A DNA stretch of 64,000 nucleotides from the NCBI GenBank assembly GCA_002159075.1, contig LZRT01000079.1, positions 1-64,000 on the forward strand, written 5' to 3'. This stretch comes from Bacillus thermozeamaize. Its GTDB lineage: Bacteria; Bacillota; Bacilli; ZCTH02-B2. The notes beneath the pieces were generated by a model that saw nothing but the letters and a program-made list of their open reading frames with translations, searched no databases and was not told the DNA's origin. Positions 39,628-48,885 of this stretch are shown one piece after another (the stretch's first letter is position 1; each line of letters begins with the position of its first letter). The position numbers were made by a program, and so were the translations under genes.

Positions 39628-40172
39628 TCCCGTCCCACCTCACTTGTTGCGACGCGGTCAAGCAAGCGGCGCATCATGGGGTACAGGCACAAGGCAAACA
39701 GCACGTTGGCGACCATTGTGGGCAGGAATCGGTGAAGCAACACCCACTCCAACGGCACCGTAAAAGAAATAAACAACCGGTAAACGGTCAACAGCGCAGC
39801 CTGGTAAAACAAATCTCCCACGGCGGCCACAAGCAAGAGAAACCAAAAACCGGGTTGGATCAAACGGCTCAACGATCCCGCCAGAAAACAGACCAGGCCC
39901 ATTGCCACGGCGGAGGGCCCAAGCGTAAAACCGTAGATCAGATCTTTGGCCAAGCCGACCAAGGCGCCCGCAGCCAACCCCTGATATGGCCCATGATAAA
40001 CCGCCCACCAGGCGGCAACCACCAGGGTCAGGTGAGGCGAAACCATCTGGCTTGCCCCCCACACATCCGGAGAAAACCATTGCAACACGGTTCCATCCAG
40101 AACAAAAGCCACGAACCCCCACAGGACAAACATGAGATGCTGCTTTCCGTTTCGCACGCCTGGAGCCATCAT
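39624..40172 (-). CDS. mreD: Rod shape-determining protein MreD
   Basis: Small integral membrane protein (about five helices, 182 residues) of the elongasome. The central GALVGLAKDLIYGFTLGPSA segment is typical of MreD (G-hydrophobic-DLxxGxxxG). Two tandem ATG codons open the frame; the second (40169) has better SD spacing. It overlaps mreC and mrdA. Confidence 0.93.
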   Translation of the reverse strand: MMAPGVRNGKQHLMFVLWGFVAFVLDGTVLQWFSPDVWGASQMVSPHLTLVVAAWWAVYHGPYQGLAAGALVGLAKDLIYGFTLGPSAVAMGLVCFLAGSLSRLIQPGFWFLLLVAAVGDLFYQAALLTVYRLFISFTVPLEWVLLHRFLPTMVANVLFALCLYPMMRRLLDRVATSEVGRD

Positions 40173-41014
40173 CGCTCCATCCCGCCCATGATCACAAACA
40201 CCTCATCCAAATGAACCAGATCGGCAGCCGGACGCACCCGGGCCTCCAGGGACAATCCGTTCTCTCCCGTCTGCACCGACTCAATGGTGCCAATGAGCAA
40301 GCCAGGCGGAAAGATCCCTCCGAATCCGGAAGTGACCACCCGTTGTCCCGGCTCAATCGCATCTTCCAGCGGCACTTTTGACAGAATCAACGTCCCTTGC
40401 TGCGCGTCGTAGCCATCAATCACGCCGATCGCCCGCGATGGCCCCTGCACCACCGCCGAAACCCGGCTGCCGTTTTCCACGTCCGTAATCAGCTGGACAT
40501 TGGCCGATGAATGGCTCACCTGAACCACCTTGCCAATCACACCCCGGGGCGTGATCACGGCCATGTTCGGCCGCACGCCATCTTTTTCTCCCAGGTCGAT
40601 GACCAGCACGTTATTCATCCACCGATCCGGATCGCGAGCCACCACCCGGGCCAGTTTCAGCGTGTAGTTGTTCTCCTTCTGCTGGTAGTCCAGCATCTCT
40701 TTCAACCGTTTGTTTTGCGCCCGCAACTCCTCGTTTTCAGCGGCCAATTGCGCATAATGCTCCAGGCTTTTTTTCAGCACCTGGTTTTCTTCATATAACT
40801 GGAACATGCCGCTCATATCCTGAAACAAGCCCGCTACAGCGCGAGCGGGCTTGTTCAGTTGGTCTTGTGTCCATGTCAACACATCTTTGAACACTTTTTC
40901 CGGAAAGCTCAGCGTCATCCGCGTGCCGGCCGTCATCCCGATCAGTGCCGCAGCCAACATGATACCCAAAAGGATCAGAATCAGTGTCCTACCAATTTTT
41001 GACAACAGAAACAC
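40169..41014 (-). CDS. mreC: Rod shape-determining protein MreC
   Basis: Bitopic protein of 281 residues with one N-terminal TM helix (about 10-28), a coiled coil at about 70-115 (YEENQVLKKSLEHYAQLAAE) and a beta-rich extracytoplasmic domain with KDGVRPNMAVITPRGVIGKV and VVTSGFGGIFPPGLLIGTI. It scaffolds PBP2/RodA. GTG start with a weak SD. It lies 65 nt after mreB. Confidence 0.96.
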   Translation of the reverse strand: MFLLSKIGRTLILILLGIMLAAALIGMTAGTRMTLSFPEKVFKDVLTWTQDQLNKPARAVAGLFQDMSGMFQLYEENQVLKKSLEHYAQLAAENEELRAQNKRLKEMLDYQQKENNYTLKLARVVARDPDRWMNNVLVIDLGEKDGVRPNMAVITPRGVIGKVVQVSHSSANVQLITDVENGSRVSAVVQGPSRAIGVIDGYDAQQGTLILSKVPLEDAIEPGQRVVTSGFGGIFPPGLLIGTIESVQTGENGLSLEARVRPAADLVHLDEVFVIMGGMER

Positions 41015-41079
41015 CCACTTACCGGTTCTTCACTGCTATGTTCACATGAAACAAGCCATAGGCCATGGCCGTCGTCTGA

Positions 41080-42448
<1,369 letters not shown>

Positions 42449-43162
42449 TTACATGAATCCTTTTTCCTTCATGCTGGTATAGCGCCTGTCGCCAATGATG
42501 ATGTGATCAAGCACCTCAATCCCCAGAATCTTCCCCGCTTCCACCAGCCGCCTGGTCACCTCCACGTCCTCAGGACTGGGCGTCGGATCGCCGCTGGGAT
42601 GATTGTGGAGACAAATGATCGAAGCGCTGTTGCGCTTGATCGCCGCCTGGAACACTTCCCGCGGATGGACGATGGATGCGTTCAGACTGCCGACGAAAAT
42701 CGTCTCATGGGCGCTCACCTGATTCTTCGTGTTCAGAAACAGGACCACAAAATGCTCCTGCGCAAGATAACGCATTTCTTCCATCATGTAGTGGGCCGCA
42801 TCCCTTGGCGTGCGAATCGTGACCCTTTCGCGAAACTGGCTGTCCCGCGCGATGCGGCGTCCCAGCTCAATGCCGGCCTTTACCTGGACCGCCTTGGCCA
42901 GCCCTATCCCCTTTTTCTGCATCAATTCCTCCAGTCGGAGGCGCATCAGCCCGCTCAACCCTTCCGCTTCAACCAACAGACGCTGCGCAAGCGACAGCGC
43001 CGACTCCCGGGCATAACCCGTGCGCAAGAGAATCGCCAGCAGCTCGGCATTGCTCAAGGCTTCCGCCCCGAACTGCAACATCCGCTCGCGCGGACGTTCC
43101 TCCTCCGGCACATCACGAATCATGATCTGATTCCGTTCCACCGCCTGGATTTCCCGTTCCAT
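42449..43162 (-). CDS. radC: RadC family protein (JAMM/MPN+ domain)
   Basis: Protein of 237 residues: an N-terminal helix-hairpin-helix-like region (LSGLMRLRLEELMQKKGIGL) and a C-terminal JAB/MPN+ metalloprotease-like domain with HNHPSGDPTPSPED. The family was once assigned to DNA repair; the molecular role is not established. ATG 43162 is selected because GGAGGT and AGGGAG precede it. Same gene order as B. subtilis radC-mreB, but the usual maf gene is not found upstream. Confidence 0.94.
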   Translation of the reverse strand: MEREIQAVERNQIMIRDVPEEERPRERMLQFGAEALSNAELLAILLRTGYARESALSLAQRLLVEAEGLSGLMRLRLEELMQKKGIGLAKAVQVKAGIELGRRIARDSQFRERVTIRTPRDAAHYMMEEMRYLAQEHFVVLFLNTKNQVSAHETIFVGSLNASIVHPREVFQAAIKRNSASIICLHNHPSGDPTPSPEDVEVTRRLVEAGKILGIEVLDHIIIGDRRYTSMKEKGFM

Positions 43163-43287
43163 GAGCTCCCTACCTCCAGTACGAAAATGCAAAATATTCC
43201 ATTCTCTTGCAGTTTACCAAACGGCCGTTTCCATAACAAGACCGGCCGTCGTGCTCTACCAATACACGCAACGCTTGCAAAAAATCA

Positions 43288-43316
43288 TTGAAAACCATTC
43301 TCATCTGTGATAATGT
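43288..43316 (+). promoter_or_regulatory. Putative efeOBU promoter
   Basis: TTGAAA (43288-43293), 17-nt spacer, TAATGT (43311-43316), overlapping with GATAAT at 43309-43314. The -35 and spacer are covered by the first Fur-box-like sequence, so a bound repressor would block RNA polymerase. Confidence 0.5.
43289..43303 (+). promoter_or_regulatory. Fur-box-like operator 1
   Basis: TGAAAAC-C-ATTCTCA fits the Bacillus 7-1-7 Fur/Per box (TGATAATNATTATCA) at 11 of 14 arm positions by my reading. It sits over the putative -35 of the efe operon. Confidence 0.65.
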
Positions 43317-43323
43317 CATTGAA

Positions 43324-43338
43324 TGAAAATAATTCTCA
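43324..43338 (+). promoter_or_regulatory. Fur-box-like operator 2
   Basis: TGAAAAT-A-ATTCTCA matches the 7-1-7 Fur box at 12 of 14 arm positions, and the neighbouring ATTATCATT extends the repeat. It lies just downstream of the likely start point and before the efeO SD. Two boxes flanking the start point suggest tight iron repression. Confidence 0.75.
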
Positions 43339-43364
43339 TTATCATTCTTCGTCAGGAGTGGATG

Positions 43365-44258
43365 GTGAGCATGAAGAAACGGCATCTATTATCCGTCATG
43401 ATGCTCGGAGTTTCCTTGTTGTTGATCGGATGTTCCGCAAACCAGCAAACCAATTCCTCTGAATCACCGGCTCGCCAGGAAAACACCGGGCAGGCCGCGC
43501 CCACATCAGGCACTGCCGATACCCATTCCGACGCCGATTTCAAAGATGCGGTGGAAGGGTACCGACAATATGTGATTGAACAAAGCGACCTGTTCGTCAA
43601 GGCGACGGAAGAATTCGTCGCGGCCGTAAAATCGGGCGATCTTGACAAAAGCAAAGCGCTGTACGCTCCCACCCGCATGTACTACGAGCGGATTGAGCCG
43701 ATCGCCGAATCATTCGGCGATCTGGACCCGAACATCGACGCGCGGGAAAATGACGTCGACGAAAAAGAGTGGCGGGGTTTCCACCGGATTGAAAAGGCCC
43801 TTTGGGTGGATCAGACGACCAACGGAATGGAAAGTTTCGCCGATCAGCTTTTAAACGACGCCAAGCAGCTGCGGGCATTGGTCGAAACGGTCGAAATCGA
43901 CCCCAGCATGCTCATCACCGGTGCGGTGGAATTGTTGAACGAAGTGTCTTCCACCAAGGTCACGGGTGAAGAAGAACGGTATTCCCATACCGATTTGTAC
44001 GATTTTGCCGCCAATGTGGAGGGTGCTTTGAAAATTTTCGAACTGCTGCAGCCGGCGCTGGAGAAAAAGGATCCCACCCTGGCAAAAACCATTGAAGCAC
44101 GGTTTGACGACGTGTTCCAGGCGCTCGCTCCCTATAAAAAAGGCGACGGATATGTCCTGTACACCGAACTGACGCAAGAGGAGACCAAAAAACTCAGCCA
44201 AGTTATCGACGCCTTGGCAGAACCGCTGTCCAATATGGGAACCATCCTGGGGACATAA
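43365..44258 (+). CDS. efeO: EfeM/EfeO-type iron uptake lipoprotein (M75 domain)
   Basis: Extracytoplasmic component of the EfeUOB ferrous iron system. A lipoprotein signal (KKRHLLSVMMLGVSLLLIGC) ends at the lipobox Cys, followed by a Ser/Gln-rich spacer and an imelysin-like M75 domain with HRIEKALW, carrying the HxxE metal motif, near residues 140-147. There is no cupredoxin domain, so it is the EfeM form. GTG 43365 is 6 nt after AGGAG; ATG 43371 is equally plausible. First gene of efeO-efeB-efeU behind two Fur boxes. Confidence 0.92.
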   Translation: MSMKKRHLLSVMMLGVSLLLIGCSANQQTNSSESPARQENTGQAAPTSGTADTHSDADFKDAVEGYRQYVIEQSDLFVKATEEFVAAVKSGDLDKSKALYAPTRMYYERIEPIAESFGDLDPNIDARENDVDEKEWRGFHRIEKALWVDQTTNGMESFADQLLNDAKQLRALVETVEIDPSMLITGAVELLNEVSSTKVTGEEERYSHTDLYDFAANVEGALKIFELLQPALEKKDPTLAKTIEARFDDVFQALAPYKKGDGYVLYTELTQEETKKLSQVIDALAEPLSNMGTILGT

Positions 44259-44298
44259 ATGGCGAATGAAAGTTGGGGAAAAGACGGGGGAAACCAAG

Positions 44299-45603
44299 AT
44301 GGGGGAACCAAAAATGGGAGAATCCAAGACGGAAAAATCAAAGCAGACAATCACCCGGCGCGACTGGCTGAAAATGATGGGCATGGGCGGCATCGGTCTT
44401 TTACTGGGATATTTTGGAGGCAGCGGCCTGCTGGCGCCATCCTTCAAGTTTGCCAAATCCCCGGGCAACACGGTGCCGGCACAGCGGACGAACGGGCAGG
44501 TTCCTTTCTACGGGACACATCAGGCAGGCATCAGCACACCGCCGCAAAACTTTCTGTGCTTTGCGGCCTTTGATGTCACCACAAACAAGCTGTCGGAGCT
44601 TGCCAGTCTGTTTCGTGCCTGGACGGAAGCCGCTGCGGCAATGTGCAGCGGAAAACTGGTGGGAACACAAAACGAACATCCCCATTTGCCGCCTTCTGAT
44701 ACAGGGGAAGCAGCCGGCCTCGGTCCTTCCAGACTGACGATCACGTTTGGCGTCGGCCCGTCTCTCTTCGACCGGCGGTTTGGGCTTGCCTCCAAACGCC
44801 CTCCCGCACTGGCCGATCTGCCGCGCTTTCCGGGAGACAACCTGCAAAGCGAATGGTGCGGCGGAGATATAGGCGTGCAGGTGTGTGCGGATGATCTGCA
44901 GGTGGCCTTTCACGCCGTGCGCAACCTGGCACGCATCGCGCGGGGAGCGGCTGTCCTGCGGTGGATGCAGGAAGGATTTCAGCGGCTGGGAACACCAGGC
45001 CAAATCAATGAAACACCGCGCAATCTGCTAGGTTTTAAAGATGGTACGGTCAACCCCGACGTCAACGACAAAAAAGTCATGAACCAGGTTGTCTGGGTGC
45101 AGCCTTCCGACGGCCCCGCATGGATGGTCCATGGCACCTACATGGTGGTCAGGCGCATTCGCATGCACATTGAAATATGGGACCGCACCACGCTCAGCGA
45201 GCAGGAGGCCACGTTTGGCCGCTACCGGAAGAGCGGCGCTCCCCTCGGCATGAAGGATGAGTTCGACCCGCTTCCACTGGATGCCAAAAACGAAAAAGGC
45301 GAGTGGGTGATCCCCTGGAATTCCCACGTCCGGCTGGCGCATGGGAACGGCACGGAACAGATTTTGCGCCGTTCCTATTCCTATTCCAGCGGAATGGACA
45401 CCCGTACGGGCAAACTGGATGCGGGACTGGTATTCATTTGTTTCCAGCGCGATCCGCGGAAACAGTTTATCCCCATTCAGCAGCGTCTGGCCGCCAACGA
45501 CAAATTGAACGAATACATCGTGCATGTGGGAAGCGCGGTTTTTGCCTGCTTGCCGGGCACCCGTGCAGGCGGCTATATCGGCGAAACCCTCTTTGGGAGT
45601 TAG
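44299..45603 (+). CDS. efeB: EfeB, Tat-exported DyP-type heme peroxidase
   Basis: Dye-decolorising-type peroxidase of the Efe system, proposed to oxidise Fe(II) or act on heme outside the membrane. The N-terminus carries the twin-arginine motif TRRDWLKMMGMGG and a hydrophobic stretch, so export is by Tat. Diagnostic for DyP are GFKDGTVNP (GxxDG distal Asp), SHVRLAHG (proximal His region) and RRSYSYSSGM (distal Arg). The start is uncertain among 44266, 44299 and 44314; the latter two have GGGGGA upstream. Confidence 0.94.
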   Translation: MGEPKMGESKTEKSKQTITRRDWLKMMGMGGIGLLLGYFGGSGLLAPSFKFAKSPGNTVPAQRTNGQVPFYGTHQAGISTPPQNFLCFAAFDVTTNKLSELASLFRAWTEAAAAMCSGKLVGTQNEHPHLPPSDTGEAAGLGPSRLTITFGVGPSLFDRRFGLASKRPPALADLPRFPGDNLQSEWCGGDIGVQVCADDLQVAFHAVRNLARIARGAAVLRWMQEGFQRLGTPGQINETPRNLLGFKDGTVNPDVNDKKVMNQVVWVQPSDGPAWMVHGTYMVVRRIRMHIEIWDRTTLSEQEATFGRYRKSGAPLGMKDEFDPLPLDAKNEKGEWVIPWNSHVRLAHGNGTEQILRRSYSYSSGMDTRTGKLDAGLVFICFQRDPRKQFIPIQQRLAANDKLNEYIVHVGSAVFACLPGTRAGGYIGETLFGS

Positions 45604-45655
45604 AAAAAATTTGAAAGAAAAAGTCCGAACAAACAGCGCGGAGGGGAACGCGAAA

Positions 45656-47485
45656 ATGTATGAAGGAAAAGCGCATTGGATGTTGAAGGCGGGGATGGTC
45701 TTCATCGCCGCCGTATTCTTGTTGCTTTTTCCAGCAGGAAAAGGAGGGGCAGCGGCACAGGAACCGCATGAACCGGACATCCAGCGCACATTGTTGCCGC
45801 TGGTCGGAGGCGCTCTTGTGGAAGCCAGGGACGGCCACTGGGACAAAGCCGCTGCGGAACTGGAGCAATTCGAAAAACAATGGCAAGCGTTCCATCCCGC
45901 CAAAACGCCCCTGGCCGAAAATGTGGCCACGGCACTGGCCGAAGCCAGGCAAGCGCTGGCCGGCAGCGGAACCAAACCGGACGAAGCTTACGCGGCCATT
46001 TCCAGGCTGGCCAAAGCCACTCAAACATTTGTCAACACCCAGCAGACCGGCGGCCAAAAAACGGACGGCAAAGAAGCGGCAAAATCGCTGCTGCCCACGT
46101 TGCGGCAATGTTTGAGCGAAATCCGGCAACAAAATTGGGACCAAGCCAATCAGGCGTTTAAACGGTTTGATGCCCAGTGGTTGAAAATGGAATCAGCCAT
46201 CCGGGCAGACAACAAGCAAGTATACGGAGAGATTGAGACAAAAATGAGCCTGGCCCGGATCTCCCTGCAGGCAGAACCCCCAAAAGCAGAAGCAGCAGAA
46301 AGCCAAGTGGCCGCATTGCTCCAGACGGTTGAAAATTACGCGCATGGAAAAATGCAGGAAAATCCAGACGGAGCGGATCATCCAAACTCGTCACGCCAGT
46401 GGACCGTTCAGGACGCCATGGACCTGCTGAATCAGGCAGACGGCGCGATCCGCTCCGGCAACATCCAGGAAGCGGCCAATCACCTGCAGTCCTTTATCAA
46501 CGCCTGGCTGGCCATTGAAGGCGTCGTGCAAACCCGCGACCCGCAAACCTATGCCCGCATCGAAAACCAGATGACGGAAGCGGTCAGCGATCTCCTGTCC
46601 AATCCTCCGAGGGTGGACCAAGCCTCCAAAACCATTGCCGCCCTCCAGTCGGAACTGGCACCCTTTGCAAACCAAAGCCGTTACACCGCCTGGGATGCCG
46701 CCGCCATCCTGTTGCGCGAAGGACTTGAAGCGCTGCTGATCCTGGCTGCTTTGCTGGCTTTCCTGCGCCGTACCGGCAATGCGTCCAGGCAAAAATGGGT
46801 CTGGAACGGCGCCATCGCCGGGCTTCTCACCAGCGCTTTGCTGGCCATCGTGTTAAACTATGCGCTCTCCAATGCGGCCACCGGCAGCGCCCGCGAATTG
46901 CTGGAAGGAAGCATCGGTCTGATTGCGGTCGTTCTGATGCTGGCCGTCGGCATCTGGCTGCATGAAAAATCCCGCATGAAAGCCTGGAACGAATATATAC
47001 GACAACAGGTTGGGATGGCGCTGGCAAGTGGCAACCTGTGGTCGCTGTTCCTGGTTTCTGGCCTTGCGATTCTGCGCGAGGGGGCCGAAACAACCATTTT
47101 TTACATCGGCATGGCTCCATCGATTCACCCGGCACAACTCCTCACGGGCATCGGCATGGCCGCGGTTTTGCTCTTGCTGCTCGGATTTGTGATTGTCAAA
47201 GGCAGCGCCTGGATTCCATTGCGCCCGCTTTTTCTGGGCGGGACGGTTCTCATTTATTATCTGGTGATCAAATTTCTCGGCGAAAGTATCCACGCCTTGC
47301 AGGTGGCGGGAAACATCTCATCCCACGTTTCGGAATTCCTTCCGTCATGGAACTGGATCGGGTGCTATCCCACATGGGAAACATTTATTCCGCAAGTGAT
47401 GGTGCTGTTGTTCATCCTGTTTCAAGTATTCCGGGTGGAACGGAAGGCAGTCCGACAAAATCATGTCTATGACGCGGCCAAATGA
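45656..47485 (+). CDS. efeU: EfeU/FTR1 family iron permease with repeat-containing extracytoplasmic domain
   Basis: High-affinity iron permease of 609 residues. Signal sequence about 8-34. From about 40 to 340 there are three helical repeats of about 100 residues, recognisable by [GQN]-x-W-D-x-A, then a phenylalanine and W (GHWDKAAAELEQFEKQW; QNWDQANQAFKRFDAQW; GNIQEAANHLQSFINAW). The permease part from about 345 has seven helices with the two iron motifs REGLE (about 354) and REGAE (about 474). Start ATG 45656 behind GGAGGGGA. Last gene of the operon. Confidence 0.94.
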   Translation: MYEGKAHWMLKAGMVFIAAVFLLLFPAGKGGAAAQEPHEPDIQRTLLPLVGGALVEARDGHWDKAAAELEQFEKQWQAFHPAKTPLAENVATALAEARQALAGSGTKPDEAYAAISRLAKATQTFVNTQQTGGQKTDGKEAAKSLLPTLRQCLSEIRQQNWDQANQAFKRFDAQWLKMESAIRADNKQVYGEIETKMSLARISLQAEPPKAEAAESQVAALLQTVENYAHGKMQENPDGADHPNSSRQWTVQDAMDLLNQADGAIRSGNIQEAANHLQSFINAWLAIEGVVQTRDPQTYARIENQMTEAVSDLLSNPPRVDQASKTIAALQSELAPFANQSRYTAWDAAAILLREGLEALLILAALLAFLRRTGNASRQKWVWNGAIAGLLTSALLAIVLNYALSNAATGSARELLEGSIGLIAVVLMLAVGIWLHEKSRMKAWNEYIRQQVGMALASGNLWSLFLVSGLAILREGAETTIFYIGMAPSIHPAQLLTGIGMAAVLLLLLGFVIVKGSAWIPLRPLFLGGTVLIYYLVIKFLGESIHALQVAGNISSHVSEFLPSWNWIGCYPTWETFIPQVMVLLFILFQVFRVERKAVRQNHVYDAAK

Positions 47486-47490
47486 TTATG

Positions 47491-47576
47491 CCAAACCATG
47501 CTGCCAATAATGCGGAAAACAGGCCCATTTCTTCGCGATGCCGGCTTTCGCGAGAAATCTGGCCTGTTCGGTTTGG
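47491..47576. terminator. Large imperfect hairpin after efeU
   Basis: Inner arms 47518-47525 (AACAGGCC) and 47561-47568 pair perfectly and enclose a second stem (TCGCGA near 47533 with TCGCGA near 47548); outer arms CCAAACC and GGTTTGG (47491-47497, 47570-47576) extend it. The only T-run (TTTTCC) is on the minus strand, so it probably ends the toxin-antitoxin transcript and may block converging transcription from efeU. Confidence 0.6.
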
Positions 47577-47586
47577 ATTGATCTCA

Positions 47587-47958
47587 TCATCGTGCGATAG
47601 ATATAAAGTCCTTATCCTTGCTCAGCAATTGGCAGTCAGATTCTATCGCCACAGCCGCAATCAAACAATCTATAGTCTTCCTTATTGTAAACCCTTTATT
47701 GCGACACGTACGATATATTTCTGCCGCATGAATATAGGTTTTCACAGGCACGGCATGCAAAATATTTAACCGCAACAAAAGGTCTTTAACCCGTTCATAC
47801 TGACGATGGTCACGAATTCCTTGCAAAATTTCTGTCAAAATTAGATCTGTTAAAGATACCTGAACATGATTGATTATCAATTGACGAAGTAGATCTTTCT
47901 CCTTTGAATTCGTACCATTGAAAAAGTCAATCCATACACTGGTATCTACTAAGATCAT
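47587..47958 (-). CDS. vapC: PIN-domain toxin, VapC family
   Basis: Ribonuclease toxin of 123 residues. PIN-domain acidic residues are visible: Asp5 (MILVDTSVWIDFF), Glu in LILTEILQGI, Asp in RKTIDCLIAAVAI and Asp in LLSKDKDF. VapC toxins cleave tRNA or rRNA; the target here is unknown. The coding sequence is clearly more AT-rich than its neighbours. Its ATG overlaps the antitoxin stop by one base (TAATG), giving tight coupling. Confidence 0.93.
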   Translation of the reverse strand: MILVDTSVWIDFFNGTNSKEKDLLRQLIINHVQVSLTDLILTEILQGIRDHRQYERVKDLLLRLNILHAVPVKTYIHAAEIYRTCRNKGFTIRKTIDCLIAAVAIESDCQLLSKDKDFISIAR

Positions 47959-48155
47959 TAACGGTCAGCTCTCATCTCATCCAAGTTGCCTTCCCACTTC
48001 ACTTTTCCTTCCAATTCAAGTAAATCGTTAAATATCTCTTTGTTCAACACATGATATACTGCATATTGAACGGCCTCATCGTCAGAAGCAGTATTAAACC
48101 ATTCCTTTAACTTCTGCAAGTCTTTTTCATCTAACACGATGCTAACGTGTTTCAT
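47958..48155 (-). CDS. vapB: Type II antitoxin, VapB-like (DUF2191 type)
   Basis: Antitoxin of 65 residues with a short N-terminal ribbon-helix-helix-like segment (MKHVSIVLDEKDLQKLKEWF) and an acidic C-terminus (KVKWEGNLDEMRADR) that would wrap the toxin. The ATG at 48155 has AAAGGAG 9 nt upstream. It is AT-rich, like vapC. Confidence 0.85.
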   Translation of the reverse strand: MKHVSIVLDEKDLQKLKEWFNTASDDEAVQYAVYHVLNKEIFNDLLELEGKVKWEGNLDEMRADR

Positions 48156-48210
48156 CCTTGATGCTCCTTTCAAGCGAAAATCCATTCCGCCTCCAGTCTT
48201 TTTCTTAAAT

Positions 48211-48239
48211 ATTATATTATTAAATCATTTATCAAACAA
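48211..48239 (-). promoter_or_regulatory. Promoter of the toxin-antitoxin pair
   Basis: Minus-strand TTGTTT (48234-48239), 17-nt spacer, perfect TATAAT (48211-48216), in a run of almost pure A/T. The surrounding AT-rich partial palindrome could be the operator for VapB autoregulation. Confidence 0.65.
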
Positions 48240-48280
48240 TCGCCAAACATAGGAATCTGATCTAGAACCCACACAAAAGT

Positions 48281-48772
48281 TCACCCCGTCGCAATCGGTG
48301 AAAGCAATGTCATTACTGTCCACCCCATGAACAGGCCGACCATCACCGCACCGGCGACAATCATCAACCCCGTCATCACAGGTGATTGTCGCCAGCGCGG
48401 CGGCCATCTGTCGCCAGACGCTTCATGGACAGAGGCAGCGGCGGCAGAAGGTTCGCTCAAGGAATCGTCCTTGGCAAATGGGAATCGCTTCGCTGCCGGC
48501 TGCGTTTCATCGGGCCGGTTCAGAAAGGGCCGGTTCGGTTCGCTTGGAAACAACGCCGCGGCCTCCCCTGACCCTGATGGATGTTCCGGATGAAGCGCGG
48601 GTGATCGTCCATGCTGACGGCTGAGATGGTGACGGTCGGCATGAAAAGCGAGGCGCCCGGACGGTTCATGACATTCCTTTTCCCTTTCGGAAAACGCCCG
48701 AATGCGAACCATGGGCCCGTCCATCGATTTCCTGTTCATCCACTTGTTCAAATCCTCATTCATCCATGACAC
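48281..48772 (-). CDS. Hypothetical protein with C-terminal TM helix; possible truncated SpoIIB/SPOR-type protein
   Basis: A 163-residue protein: hydrophilic, low-complexity N-terminal 125 residues rich in Ser, His, Pro and Glu, then one TM helix (VMTGLMIVAGAVMVGLFMGW) and only ten residues after it. SpoIIB-like proteins have a cytoplasmic N-terminus, one TM helix and an extracytoplasmic SPOR domain, and lie between the comC/pil genes and radC. The position here and the abrupt end 42 nt before the toxin-antitoxin promoter fit a truncated version, but similarity is not proven. GTG start directly behind GGAGGA. Confidence 0.5.
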   Translation of the reverse strand: MSWMNEDLNKWMNRKSMDGPMVRIRAFSEREKECHEPSGRLAFHADRHHLSRQHGRSPALHPEHPSGSGEAAALFPSEPNRPFLNRPDETQPAAKRFPFAKDDSLSEPSAAAASVHEASGDRWPPRWRQSPVMTGLMIVAGAVMVGLFMGWTVMTLLSPIATG

Positions 48773-48885
48773 GCTCCTCCTAAGCTGATTGGTACCATCC
48801 TATGCATGCAGGTGGCCAAGCTATACCGGAGAAGCGGCCTTGTTCATGTCTTTTTATCCCGTGCCGTCTGATCCCACGTCTCCTG

